From contig CAJQOV010000030.1 of NCBI GenBank assembly GCA_905480065.1, positions 1 to 34,612 on the forward strand: DNA of 34,612 nucleotides. The letters are read 5' to 3'. The notes beneath the pieces are model-generated. The model saw only the letters and a list, made by a program, of their open reading frames with translations, was not told the DNA's origin and ran no database searches. This DNA comes from an uncultured Gammaproteobacteria bacterium. Its GTDB lineage: Bacteria > Pseudomonadota > Gammaproteobacteria > UBA9214. The position numbers and the translations under genes are program-made. Position 1 is the first letter of the stretch, and each line of letters opens with the position of its first letter. Positions 8,097-17,628 of the stretch are shown here, piece by piece.

Positions 8097-8105
8097 GTGC
8101 ACGGC

Positions 8106-8306
8106 ATGAGCATTGAGCTGTTCGAGTCGATCTCGCTGCATCTCGGTATTGGTGGTCTGGTGCTGTACATGCTGTATGTAATGTACCGGCTGGCGAAGGA
8201 ATCCGGTGCCGGTCGTTTCGGTACACTGGTGATCTTTGTTTCGCTGGGACTCGGCATTGCCGGCTTTGCGGCCAAAACGGTGATCCAGCTGGTGATGCAT
8301 GTGTAG
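8106..8306 (+). CDS. DUF2788 family small membrane protein
   Basis: The product is 66 residues from ATG 8106; a GTG at 8097, directly after the preceding stop, would add three residues. It has two hydrophobic helices (LGIGGLVLYMLYVMYRLAK and GTLVIFVSLGLGIAGFAAKTVI) joined by a basic ESGAGRFG loop, a layout typical of DUF2788 proteins of gammaproteobacteria. It should be an inner-membrane protein with the loop in the cytoplasm. Function is unknown. It is the third gene of the microprotein-rhodanese unit and ends just before a REP-like repeat that separates it from the convergent ccoS. Confidence 0.8.
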   Translation: MSIELFESISLHLGIGGLVLYMLYVMYRLAKESGAGRFGTLVIFVSLGLGIAGFAAKTVIQLVMHV

Positions 8307-8314
8307 TCTGCTCA

Positions 8315-8382
8315 ATCGCGGCTGCAAGCCGCTCCTGCAGTAATCAGCTACTCCTGTAGCAGCGTTTCGCAGGCGCGATTAA
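8315..8382. repeat. REP-like palindromic repeat pair
   Basis: On the minus strand 8340-8315 reads CAGGAGCGGCTTGCAGCCGC plus GA, the common gammaproteobacterial REP with a GCGGC-TTGCA-GCCGC stem. A diverged copy in the same orientation follows at 8351-8382 (CTCCTGTAGCAGCG...GCGCGATT on the plus strand). The pair lies between the convergent genes ending at 8306 and 8411, the usual site for REP elements, and may stabilise mRNA ends or halt transcription. Confidence 0.65.
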
Positions 8383-8410
8383 TCCTGTGCAGGCCAGATC
8401 GCGATCGTAC

Positions 8411-8617
8411 CTATCGGTTTGACTGGTCCTCGTCCTTGCGTGAATCTTCCGGATGATCTTCCGGATGTTTCACAATGTCGTCATTGTCCATCAGGATGCG
8501 GTGTGCGGGCCCCTCTAGATCATCGAACTGGCCGGAGCGAATCGCCCACACAAACAGCCACACGATCAGCCCGACCAGCAGCAGGGAAAGCGGGATTAAC
8601 AGGTAAATCACTTCCAT
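8411..8617 (-). CDS. ccoS: cbb3-type oxidase assembly protein CcoS
   Basis: This 68-residue protein has one N-terminal TM helix (VIYLLIPLSLLLVGLIVWLFVWAI). The CcoS-typical RSGQFDDLEGPAHRILMDND follows, then a hydrophilic acidic tail. In Rhodobacter-type systems CcoS is needed for cofactor-complete cbb3 oxidase. Its start overlaps the 3' end of ccoI by 10 nt on the same strand, so the two are co-translated. The tail (HPEDHPEDSRKDEDQ) is longer and more charged than in the shortest homologues. Confidence 0.93.
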   Translation of the reverse strand: MEVIYLLIPLSLLLVGLIVWLFVWAIRSGQFDDLEGPAHRILMDNDDIVKHPEDHPEDSRKDEDQSNR

Positions 8618-11085
8618 GCTCTTTTCCCGGTCAGGCGCAGTGCATTCACTACTACCAGCAGCGAGCTGGTCGACATGCCGATGGCCGCCATCCAGGGCGC
8701 CACGAAGCCGAGCGCTGCCGCCGGTAGTGCCAGCAGATTATAGGCGACTGCCCACGCCAGGTTCTGGCGGATGATTTGCATGGTACGCCTGGCGAGTTTT
8801 ACACCGTCGGCAATGACTTGCAGGTGCTCGGTCAGCAGGATCATGTCGGCACCGGCGCGGGTGATATTGGTGGCAGCCTGCATGGCAATGGATATATCAG
8901 CGGCGCCCAGTACCGGCGCGTCATTGATGCCGTCGCCCACCATCACCACCACGTGTCCGAGCTGCTGAAGTCGTTGTACCTGGTCGAGCTTGTCGCCCGG
9001 CTTCATGTTGGCAAATACGCTATCAATACCGAGTTGATCCGCAACCGCACCGGCAGCCTGCTGGTTATCGCCGCTCATCAGGATGACTTGCATACCATCT
9101 TCCTGCAGTCGCTGGACGGCTACGGCTGCGTCCTCGCGTATTTCATCCTGCAGGGACAGTCTTGCGTGTATCTGTGTTGCATCGGCGAGAAAGACCCGGG
9201 TATCGCTGCGGTTGTCAGTCCACGCGTTTGCCGCACTGCAGTGCGCCTGGATAAAGCCGGCATTGCCGATGAACCATGGCAGGCCATCGACTGTCCCGCT
9301 GACGCCAGCCCCGGGATGATTGCGGACGTCACTCGCCGTGAGCATGGCCCCACCGGTATATTTGAGGATGGCCTGCGCTGTGGCATGTTCCGACTGGGCC
9401 TCCAGGGCAGCCGCGATCCGCAGCAGAGAGGTTTCATCCCGTGTCGAGTCGATCTGTACTTCGACCACCCTGGGCGTACCGACGGTGAGTGTGCCGGTCT
9501 TGTCGAAAACGATGTGCGTTGCCCGCGCCAGGGTTTCCAGTCGGGCGCTGCCGGTGGCCAGTATTCCCCTTGCCAGCAGGGTTCCGGTTGCTGCGCTGAT
9601 CGCCGTCGGTGTGGCCAGCGACAGGGCGCACGGACAGGTAACCACCAGCACGGATACCAGCACGGGCAGCCAGTGCTGCGGATCCTGTTGCCACCAGTAC
9701 AGGCCAACCAGGCCGGCAAGCAACAGTACGGCGGCGACAAAACCGCCGGCAACCCGGTCGGCCAGCCGCGTAATGGCCGGCTTCTGTTGTTGCGCGCTTT
9801 CCAGCAGGCGCGCGATTTCGGCGAGTACGGTGTCCTGTCCGGTGCGCTCCACGCGCATGACCAGCGGACTGTCCATGTTGATACTGCCGCCTATGAGCGC
9901 GTCACCCGCCGCCTTCTGCAGCGGTGTGCTTTCACCGCTCAGCAGGGCCTCGCTGACAGCGGAGGCGCCGGACTCGATGGTGCCGTCCACCGGGACGGTG
10001 GCGCCGGGCTTGATCAGTACCCGATCGCCCGGCTCCAGTTCAATGGCTGGTATGACCTCCGTTTGTGCGCCATCGCTCTCTCCTGTTAGTCGGGTTGCCA
10101 TGGCTGGTAGGCCCTGAGCCAGTGCCTCGGCCGTTTCCGCGCCACGCTTGCGCGCCACCATTTCAAAGTAGCGACTGACCAGCAGGAAGAAGATAAACAT
10201 GACCACCGAGTCGTAATACACCTCGCCATGACCGGCCAGCGTGGTGTGGATGCTGCCACCGAATGCCACCAGTATGCCCAGTGCCACCGGCACGTCCATG
10301 CCAACGCTGCGATTGCGCAGGTCGCGCCATGCGCCGTGCAGGAAGGGCATCCCGGAATACAGCAGTACCGGTGTCGTCAGCAGCAACCCGGTCCAGCGGA
10401 ACAGGCGCGTGAAGTTTTCTTCCATTCCGGACCACCCGCCCACATACAGGACCAGCGACAGCATCATGACCTGCATGCCGAGTACGCCGGCGATACCGAT
10501 GCGGCGCAGCTGTGTGCGACGTTCGCGCTCGCGTGCCAGCTGTTGCTGCGCCGGATCGTAGGGGTGGGCGGTGTAGCCGATGCGCTGGATCGCCTGCAGG
10601 ATCCCGCTGAGCTGGATCTGCGTGTCATCCCAGCGCACCCGCGCCCGGTGCGTGGCGTAGTTGACCTGGACATCGAGTACGCCCGGCAGCTGGCTGATGT
10701 GGCGTTCATTCAGCCACACGCAGGCTGCGCACACGATTCCTTCCAGGATCAGTGCCGCCTCATGTTCATGCGGGCCGGTGTCACGCACGAAGGTTTTCTG
10801 GATGGCGGGGTGGTCGTAGATGCGGGTTTGCTGGATAAACTCGGGGATCAGTACCGTGCCGGTGGCGGAAGGCTGTGTGCGATGCCGGTAGAAATCGCTG
10901 TGACCGGCAGCGACGATGGCCTGCGCGACGGCCTGGCAGCCATGGCAGCACATGGGGCGTTCCTTGCCCTGAATGGTTGCGGTGAGCGTTGTTCCATCGG
11001 GTACCGGCAGCCCGCAATGAAAACAGCTGGCTGCATACGCGTTTTCGGTAGTGACCGGTTTCGACAGGGATGTGGTGGGTTCCAT
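8608..11085 (-). CDS. ccoI: Copper-exporting P1B ATPase for cbb3 oxidase, CcoI/FixI
   Basis: The 825-residue inner-membrane ATPase delivers copper for cbb3 oxidase assembly. The N-terminal metal-binding part has C21FHC24, C46C47HGC50 and the HMA-type GIVCAACVW (C119, C122). TM helices follow from about residue 200, with the transport motif CPC at 484-486 (VTCPCALSLATPTA), phosphorylation motif DKTGT at 528-532, and MVGDGINDAP in the hinge. The length and Cys-rich N terminus identify the CcoI branch rather than CopA. It is divergent from ompW; the shared interval holds an FNR box and a minus-strand TATAAT at 11171-11166. The downstream ccoS overlaps it. Confidence 0.95.
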   Translation of the reverse strand: MEPTTSLSKPVTTENAYAASCFHCGLPVPDGTTLTATIQGKERPMCCHGCQAVAQAIVAAGHSDFYRHRTQPSATGTVLIPEFIQQTRIYDHPAIQKTFVRDTGPHEHEAALILEGIVCAACVWLNERHISQLPGVLDVQVNYATHRARVRWDDTQIQLSGILQAIQRIGYTAHPYDPAQQQLARERERRTQLRRIGIAGVLGMQVMMLSLVLYVGGWSGMEENFTRLFRWTGLLLTTPVLLYSGMPFLHGAWRDLRNRSVGMDVPVALGILVAFGGSIHTTLAGHGEVYYDSVVMFIFFLLVSRYFEMVARKRGAETAEALAQGLPAMATRLTGESDGAQTEVIPAIELEPGDRVLIKPGATVPVDGTIESGASAVSEALLSGESTPLQKAAGDALIGGSINMDSPLVMRVERTGQDTVLAEIARLLESAQQQKPAITRLADRVAGGFVAAVLLLAGLVGLYWWQQDPQHWLPVLVSVLVVTCPCALSLATPTAISAATGTLLARGILATGSARLETLARATHIVFDKTGTLTVGTPRVVEVQIDSTRDETSLLRIAAALEAQSEHATAQAILKYTGGAMLTASDVRNHPGAGVSGTVDGLPWFIGNAGFIQAHCSAANAWTDNRSDTRVFLADATQIHARLSLQDEIREDAAVAVQRLQEDGMQVILMSGDNQQAAGAVADQLGIDSVFANMKPGDKLDQVQRLQQLGHVVVMVGDGINDAPVLGAADISIAMQAATNITRAGADMILLTEHLQVIADGVKLARRTMQIIRQNLAWAVAYNLLALPAAALGFVAPWMAAIGMSTSSLLVVVNALRLTGKRAWK

Positions 11086-11165
11086 GCGATTGCCTGGTTT
11101 CAGTATGGCGTCACATCGGGGTAACCGGCGTAGCCTACCGGCAATCGGTCCATACAGGAATGCGT

Positions 11166-11171
11166 ATTATA
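11166..11171 (-). promoter_or_regulatory. Consensus -10 element for ccoI
   Basis: The minus strand carries TATAAT, placing a start near 11159, 74 nt before the ccoI ATG. The FNR box centre would then lie at about -32.5, over the -35 zone. FNR binding could therefore repress this promoter, or a different start may be used. Confidence 0.45.
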
Positions 11172-11184
11172 ATTTTCTTATGAA

Positions 11185-11198
11185 TTGATGCAGATCAA
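11185..11198. promoter_or_regulatory. Perfect FNR/ANR box
   Basis: TTGATGCAGATCAA matches the TTGAT-N4-ATCAA consensus at every fixed position. For ompW it lies 41.5 bp upstream of the start expected from the -10-like AATAAT at 11221-11226, the class II activation geometry. It sits in the ccoI/ompW divergent interval. Confidence 0.88.
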
Positions 11199-11220
11199 CA
11201 CTTGCCGATGCCTGCTTGCA

Positions 11221-11226
11221 AATAAT
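11221..11226 (+). promoter_or_regulatory. -10 element of the FNR-dependent ompW promoter
   Basis: AATAAT matches TATAAT at 5 of 6 positions. It implies a start near 11233 and puts the FNR box at -41.5. No good -35 is present, as expected of an activator-dependent promoter. Confidence 0.6.
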
Positions 11227-11303
11227 ACGACACACAATAGTCCTATTGCGCATGCCGCTGTGCGGCGCACTGGCCCGTACATGTAAAAAAACAGGAGAGT
11301 GTC

Positions 11304-11936
11304 ATGAAAAAACGTTTTGCAACAACGCTGTTGGCTACCTTGATCGCCACTTCGGCACAGGCTTACCAGGCGGGTGATTTTTTGTTGCGGGCTGGCCCTG
11401 CCGGCGTGTTGCCAACCGGAGATTCCGATGATACCGGCCTGGGTGCCGGTACCAAGGTTGAGGCACAGGATGCCTGGAGCCTGGGTATCACCTTCACCTA
11501 CATGGCCACTGACAACATCGGTGTGGGCGTGCTGGCCGCCTGGCCGTTTACGCATGATATCGATGGCGCCGGTACAATTTCGAGCGTGGGAACCGTTGGA
11601 GAAACCAAACATTTGCCACCGACGGTAACCGTGCAGTACCACTTCGATAGCGGGTCCAATCTTCATCCGTATGTAGGTGCAGGTCTAAACTACACTTACT
11701 TCTTCGATGAAAAAACCAAGGGTGCTCTGGCCGGCGAAAGTCTGTCTCTTGATAGCTCGTGGGGTCTGGCCGGCGAGATCGGCGTGGACTACGATTTGCA
11801 GAATGACTGGTTGCTCGGTGCGCAGCTGTTCTACATCGATATCGACACCAAGGCAAAGGTTTCCGGTGCTGCCGGTAACTTCGATGTCGAGATTGACCCC
11901 TGGGTCGTTATGTTCAGTGTCGGCAAGAAGTTCTGA
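11304..11936 (+). CDS. ompW: OmpW family outer-membrane protein
   Basis: The 210-residue protein starts at 11304 behind AGGAGA and carries a signal peptide cleaved after residue 20 (ATSAQA|Y). The mature protein shows the OmpW pattern: AGDFLLRAGPAGVLP, WSLGITFTYMATDNIGVGVLAAWPFTHDI, a YVGAGLNYTYFF strand, and a terminal strand ending in aromatic Phe (VVMFSVGKKF). It should form an eight-stranded outer-membrane barrel with a narrow hydrophobic channel. In enterobacteria ompW responds to FNR, and the FNR box at 11185-11198 fits that. It precedes the Yip1 gene and the ccoNOQP operon. Confidence 0.92.
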   Translation: MKKRFATTLLATLIATSAQAYQAGDFLLRAGPAGVLPTGDSDDTGLGAGTKVEAQDAWSLGITFTYMATDNIGVGVLAAWPFTHDIDGAGTISSVGTVGETKHLPPTVTVQYHFDSGSNLHPYVGAGLNYTYFFDEKTKGALAGESLSLDSSWGLAGEIGVDYDLQNDWLLGAQLFYIDIDTKAKVSGAAGNFDVEIDPWVVMFSVGKKF

Positions 11937-12040
11937 TCTTCATGGCTTGAATAGGCCTCAGGCCTGAAGGATACTGGCATACCGAGTGTGCGCAGCCCAG
12001 GTTGTGCACACCCCAAAAAAATGCACGGGGAGACTGACCA

Positions 12041-12640
12041 ATGTTGCAACACGTCTGGGGTTTGTTCGTCAATCCAAAGCGTGAATGGGAGGCCATTCGC
12101 GACGATAAATGTACCATTGGCAAGTGTTACGCGATTCATGTCCTTATCCTCGCTGCCATCCCGGCCATCTCCGGATTCATCGGCACTACGCAATTCGGCT
12201 GGCAGATTGGTGTCGGTGACGCGGTCAAGCTGACCGTCGAAAGTGCCGCGATTATCTCGGTACTCTATTACCTGGCCATGCTGGTAGGTGTCTATGCGAT
12301 CGGCTGGATGATCTACTGGATGGGTGGTACCTATGGAGCGGAAGCGCCCCTTTCACAGTGCGTGGTGCTGGCTGCCTATACTGCCACGCCGTTGTTCCTG
12401 ATCGGACTGATGGAACTCTACCCGGTGCTGTGGGTGAATCTCGTCGTCGGCATCGTGGCGCTCGCCTATACCGTATACCTGCTGTATACCGGCGTGCCGA
12501 TCATGATGGGTATTTCCGAAGACCGTGGTTTTCTGTTCTCCAGTGCGGTACTGGCGGTTGGCCTGGTGTCGTTCGTTGCGCTGCTTGCGATCACTGCCAT
12601 CCTGTGGGGCATGGGCCTGGAACCGCGATTTACCCGCTAG
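12041..12640 (+). CDS. Yip1 family integral membrane protein
   Basis: The 199-residue protein begins MLQHVWGLFVNPKREWEAIR, the typical opening of bacterial YIP1 proteins. About five TM helices follow (near residues 30-50, 67-93, 104-125, 127-146 and 159-190). A GGGGAG ribosome site lies at 12027-12032. Function is unknown; inner-membrane location is clear. It lies between ompW and ccoN on the same strand, with about 100-bp gaps on each side, so it may be read with either or from its own promoter. Confidence 0.85.
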   Translation: MLQHVWGLFVNPKREWEAIRDDKCTIGKCYAIHVLILAAIPAISGFIGTTQFGWQIGVGDAVKLTVESAAIISVLYYLAMLVGVYAIGWMIYWMGGTYGAEAPLSQCVVLAAYTATPLFLIGLMELYPVLWVNLVVGIVALAYTVYLLYTGVPIMMGISEDRGFLFSSAVLAVGLVSFVALLAITAILWGMGLEPRFTR

Positions 12641-12741
12641 TCCACGCTGGGCTGCGCCATGGCGCATGTTGGCAGCTAATAAAATGCCAGTAGCTGCACA
12701 CAGGTAATCGAAACATCAATGAGATCAGTCAGGAGTCCAGC

Positions 12742-14163
<1,422 letters not shown>

Positions 14164-14173
14164 GGAGACGAAC

Positions 14174-14788
14174 ATGGCGTCAGGACATGACAGGATCGAA
14201 AAAAATATCGGTTTGATGATCATTCTGGTCATCATCACCGTATCCATCGGCGGTCTGGTGCAGATCGTGCCGTTATTCTTTCAGCATTCCACCACGGAAG
14301 CCGTAGCAGGGCTGCAGCCCTATTCGCCGCTGCGACTGGCCGGGCGTGATGTCTATATACGCGAGGGCTGTTACCTGTGTCACTCGCAGATGATTCGTCC
14401 GTTCCGTGCCGAAACGGAACGTTACGGGCACTACTCGGTTGCCGGCGAGTATGTATATGACCGGCCGTTCCAGTGGGGCTCCAAGCGTACCGGGCCCGAC
14501 CTGGCGCGGGTTGGCGGGCGCTACAGTGACGATTGGCACCGGGTGCACATGCACAATCCGCGTGACGTGGTGCCCGAGTCCATTATGCCGGGCTATCCGT
14601 GGCTGGAGGAAACTGCCGCCGATGCCTCTGCAATCAGGAAAAAGATGGAGGTTCTGCGGATGCTGGGCGCACCCTATTCCGACCAGGAGATCGAGAATGC
14701 CCCTGCGGCGCTGGAAGGCAAGACCGAGCTGGATGCTCTTGTTGCCTACCTGCAGGAACTCGGCACTGCGATCAAGATGCGGAGATAG
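14174..14788 (+). CDS. ccoO: cbb3-type oxidase mono-haem cytochrome c subunit II
   Basis: The start at 14174 follows GAGGAGACG and gives 204 residues; an in-frame ATG at 14108 inside ccoN is rejected. There is one N-terminal TM anchor (about 12-35), then a periplasmic cytochrome c domain with one haem site, C66YLCH70 (REGCYLCHSQMIRPF). The CcoO hallmarks RYGHYS, WGSKRTGPDLARVGGRYSDDWH and SIMPGYPWL (axial Met) are present. It passes electrons from CcoP to CcoN. Confidence 0.97.
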   Translation: MASGHDRIEKNIGLMIILVIITVSIGGLVQIVPLFFQHSTTEAVAGLQPYSPLRLAGRDVYIREGCYLCHSQMIRPFRAETERYGHYSVAGEYVYDRPFQWGSKRTGPDLARVGGRYSDDWHRVHMHNPRDVVPESIMPGYPWLEETAADASAIRKKMEVLRMLGAPYSDQEIENAPAALEGKTELDALVAYLQELGTAIKMRR

Positions 14789-14793
14789 CGGCC

Positions 14794-14979
14794 ATGGATA
14801 TTTCTATCATACAGTCGGTATGGACCGTGGTGGTCATGGTGCTGTTTGTCGGGATCGTGATCTGGGCCTGGAGTGGCAAGCGCAGCAAGCAGTTTGACGA
14901 GGCCGCGAATTTGCCATTCGACGAGGAGGATGCGCTGATCGCGGCAAAAACAATTTCCAAGGAGAGCACCCATGGCTGA
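14794..14979 (+). CDS. ccoQ: cbb3-type oxidase subunit CcoQ/FixQ
   Basis: The 61-residue protein has a single TM helix (about 7-27, VWTVVVMVLFVGIVIWAWSG). A basic stretch and an acidic tail follow (FDEAANLPFDEEDA), a pattern typical of CcoQ. It lies between ccoO and ccoP, and its last codons overlap the ccoP start (ATG 14972). CcoQ stabilises the complex. A longer in-frame reading from 14599 runs through ccoO and is spurious. Confidence 0.93.
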   Translation: MDISIIQSVWTVVVMVLFVGIVIWAWSGKRSKQFDEAANLPFDEEDALIAAKTISKESTHG

Positions 14980-15892
14980 TTTCACCAGTGGCTTCTGGAA
15001 CTTTTACATCATCATTCCGACCGTCCTTGGCATCGTCGCCTGCTTCCTGCTGATCCGCTGGTTGTCCACCGACATCCATCCGGACCAGGAAGGCAAGGAG
15101 ATGGATCATGTGTGGGACGAGGATCTCGTCGAACTGAACAATCCGCTGCCCCGCTGGTGGCTGAACATGTTCTATCTCACGCTGTTCTTTGGCATCGGTT
15201 ACCTGTTGTTATATCCGGGGCTGGGTACCTTCAAGGGCTTGCTGGGCTGGACCTCGATCGGACAATACCAGCGCGAGGTCGACGTGGCGGACGCCAAGTT
15301 CGGCCCGTTGTTCAAGAAATACGCAGAGATGGACATCGTGGCGGTCGCAGCTGATCCGGCAGCCCGGCACATGGGTGAGCGCATGTTTGTGAGCTATTGT
15401 GCGCAATGTCATGGGTCGGACGCACGCGGTGCGCGCGGATTTCCCAATCTGCGTGACAATGACTGGCTCTATGGTGGCGACCCGCAGACCATTCTGCAGA
15501 CCATTCTGGAAGGTCGTAACGGGGTTATGCCGGCATGGGAGGCTGCACTTGGTGGCGAGACTGGCGTTTCCGATGTTGCTGAATACGTTTTCACCCTGTC
15601 CGGTCGCAAGGCAGATGAAGCTGCAGCGTTGCGCGGCAAGGAGAAATTTGACGCGATGTGCGTGGCCTGCCACGGCGCCGATGGCAAGGGCAACCAGATG
15701 CTGGGTGCACCGAACCTGACCGACAACGTCTGGCTGTACGGCAGTAGCAAGAAGAGTGTCATGGAAACCATTGCCAGGGGCAGAAATGGCAATATGCCGC
15801 CACACCGTGATTTCCTTGGCGAGGAAAAGGCGCACCTGCTGGCTGCTTATGTCTACAGCCTGTCTACCGGTCAGGCGGACGAACAGGAATAA
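14972..15892 (+). CDS. ccoP: cbb3-type oxidase di-haem cytochrome c subunit III
   Basis: The 306-residue subunit has an N-terminal TM pair (about 7-30 and 62-84). Two cytochrome c domains follow, with haem sites C143AQCH147 and C230VACH234. Each has an axial-Met region (GRNGVMPAWE; GRNGNMPPH). The motifs PLPRWWLNMFYLT and GPLFKKYA are characteristic of CcoP. It receives electrons from soluble or membrane cytochrome c. Its start overlaps ccoQ by 8 nt, indicating coupled translation. Confidence 0.97.
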   Translation: MADFTSGFWNFYIIIPTVLGIVACFLLIRWLSTDIHPDQEGKEMDHVWDEDLVELNNPLPRWWLNMFYLTLFFGIGYLLLYPGLGTFKGLLGWTSIGQYQREVDVADAKFGPLFKKYAEMDIVAVAADPAARHMGERMFVSYCAQCHGSDARGARGFPNLRDNDWLYGGDPQTILQTILEGRNGVMPAWEAALGGETGVSDVAEYVFTLSGRKADEAAALRGKEKFDAMCVACHGADGKGNQMLGAPNLTDNVWLYGSSKKSVMETIARGRNGNMPPHRDFLGEEKAHLLAAYVYSLSTGQADEQE

Positions 15893-15915
15893 TTGCGGGA
15901 ATACGGGAAGAATTT

Positions 15916-16188
15916 GTGTCGGACAGGCAGATACCAAAATCACAGAAGTGCATAGCGGTGCTGTGGCCGTCCTTCCTGGTCGCGATCATTGCAACCGGTC
16001 TGTTTTTTTCTGCATTCGATCCGGAAGAGCTGTATCCGTTCGGGGAAGATACCGGGGTGAGCCGGCTGGGTATCTACTCGATCGGCTTCCTTTGTTTCTG
16101 GCTGATCTCAACCATTTCGGGAATTGGCACCCTGTATTTCGCCATCACCAATTGTATGGCCCGTGACCGGGATAACCCGGGCCAGTAA
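15916..16188 (+). CDS. Small two-TM membrane protein between ccoP and ccoG
   Basis: The 90-residue protein uses GTG at 15916, weakly supported by GGGAAG upstream. It has two TM helices (about 14-33 and 51-78) separated by an acidic periplasmic loop (FDPEELYPFGEDTGVS). The ends are basic or polar. I recognise no named family. Its place 23 nt after ccoP and 9 nt before ccoG implies co-transcription and a possible assembly role for the oxidase, but this is inference from position only. Confidence 0.7.
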   Translation: MSDRQIPKSQKCIAVLWPSFLVAIIATGLFFSAFDPEELYPFGEDTGVSRLGIYSIGFLCFWLISTISGIGTLYFAITNCMARDRDNPGQ

Positions 16189-16197
16189 GGGCCAGAC

Positions 16198-17613
16198 ATG
16201 GCTGATGCCAACCCGCAGACGCCCGTCGGTGACGGCCATGCCGACGACATCGTCGTCAACTCCCTTTACGCCAAGGCGGCGAAAATCTATCCGCGCGAGG
16301 TGCATGGCCTGTTTGCACGCTTGCGTGTGCTGGGTGTGCTGGGTCTGCTGGGTATCTATTACATCACACCGTGGCTGCAGTGGGATGGTCACCAGGCGTT
16401 GCTGCTGGATCTACCGGCGCGCAAGTTTCATATTTTCTTTATTACGCTGTGGCCACAGGACTTCATTTATCTGGCTGTGCTGCTGATCATTTCCGGTCTT
16501 ACACTGTTTTTCGTAACCGCACTGGCCGGGCGCGTGTGGTGCGGTTATGCCTGTCCGCAAACCGTGTGGACCGAGGCATTCACGTGGATCGAGCGCAAGG
16601 TCGAGGGCGATCGCATGCGGCAGCAGAAGCTGGATGCGCAACCCATGAATGTCCGCAAGTTCCGCATCAAGGCAACCAAGCACTTGCTGTGGGCAGCGTT
16701 CGCCGGCTGGACCGGCTACACCTTCGTGGGCTATTTCACCCCGATCATCGAGCTGGGCCAGCGGACGCTGACGTTTGATCTGGGACCATGGGAAACCTTC
16801 TGGGTGATTTTCTACGGTTTCGCTACCTACGGAAATGCCGGCTGGATGCGTGAACAGGTGTGCAAGTACATGTGCCCCTATGCGCGGTTCCAGGGTGCGA
16901 TGTTCGACAGGGATACATTGATTGTGTCCTACATCGAGGCGCGCGGCGAGCCGCGCGGATCACGCAAGCGCAGCGTTGATCCAGGGGCACTGGGGCTGGG
17001 CGACTGTATCGACTGTACGATCTGTGTACAGGTCTGTCCGACCGGCATCGACATCCGGGATGGTCTGCAATACGAGTGTATTGCCTGCTCCGCCTGTATT
17101 GATGCCTGCGATGATGTGATGGAAAAGATGGGTTACGAGAAAGGGCTCATCAAGTACACCACGGAAAACTCCATGGAGGGTAAACAGACCCATATCGTCC
17201 GGCCACGTATAGTTGTCTATGCGCTGATCCTGGCCGGCATCATGGGGCTGTTTGCCTATTCATTCAGTACCCGTGTTGCGCTGGGGCTCGATGTGATTCG
17301 TGACCGTAACCAGCTGTATCGCGAGACCGAAGAAGGGTTGATTGAAAACGTCTATATCCTCAAGGTTCTCAACATGGATGATGTGGCGCATCGCTTCAAC
17401 TTGCAGGTCAGTGGTGTTCCGGGGATGCAGATGTACATGGATTTGCCGGAAATTCGCGTTGCATCCGGTGATGTACTCGAGTTGCCGGTCCGTCTGCGGG
17501 TTGATGAGGCCGAGTTGCATGCCCGCAGTACGCACATCAGGTTTGATCTGGTAGCTGAAGATGATGACAAACTGGCTGCAGCCGAAGAGGCGCGTTTCCT
17601 TGGCCCACAATAA
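16198..17613 (+). CDS. ccoG: Cytochrome c oxidase accessory protein CcoG (RdxA/FixG)
   Basis: The 471-residue membrane iron-sulfur protein has several TM helices, the N-terminal motif C115GYACPQTVW, and a periplasm-facing C-terminal Ig-like FixG domain (about 370-471). The ferredoxin part has C270IDCTICVQVCP (270, 273, 276, 280) and C294IACSACIDAC (294, 297, 300, 304), enough for two 4Fe-4S clusters. In Rhodobacter-type systems CcoG is a cupric reductase that supplies Cu(I) for CcoN maturation. It is followed by fixH. Confidence 0.95.
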   Translation: MADANPQTPVGDGHADDIVVNSLYAKAAKIYPREVHGLFARLRVLGVLGLLGIYYITPWLQWDGHQALLLDLPARKFHIFFITLWPQDFIYLAVLLIISGLTLFFVTALAGRVWCGYACPQTVWTEAFTWIERKVEGDRMRQQKLDAQPMNVRKFRIKATKHLLWAAFAGWTGYTFVGYFTPIIELGQRTLTFDLGPWETFWVIFYGFATYGNAGWMREQVCKYMCPYARFQGAMFDRDTLIVSYIEARGEPRGSRKRSVDPGALGLGDCIDCTICVQVCPTGIDIRDGLQYECIACSACIDACDDVMEKMGYEKGLIKYTTENSMEGKQTHIVRPRIVVYALILAGIMGLFAYSFSTRVALGLDVIRDRNQLYRETEEGLIENVYILKVLNMDDVAHRFNLQVSGVPGMQMYMDLPEIRVASGDVLELPVRLRVDEAELHARSTHIRFDLVAEDDDKLAAAEEARFLGPQ

Positions 17614-17628
17614 CTCGTGGCACTCACT

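Noticed and set aside
8776..10089. 437-residue plus-strand open frame opposite ccoI
   Set aside because: ccoI carries all P-type ATPase motifs on the minus strand; this frame has no recognisable domain.
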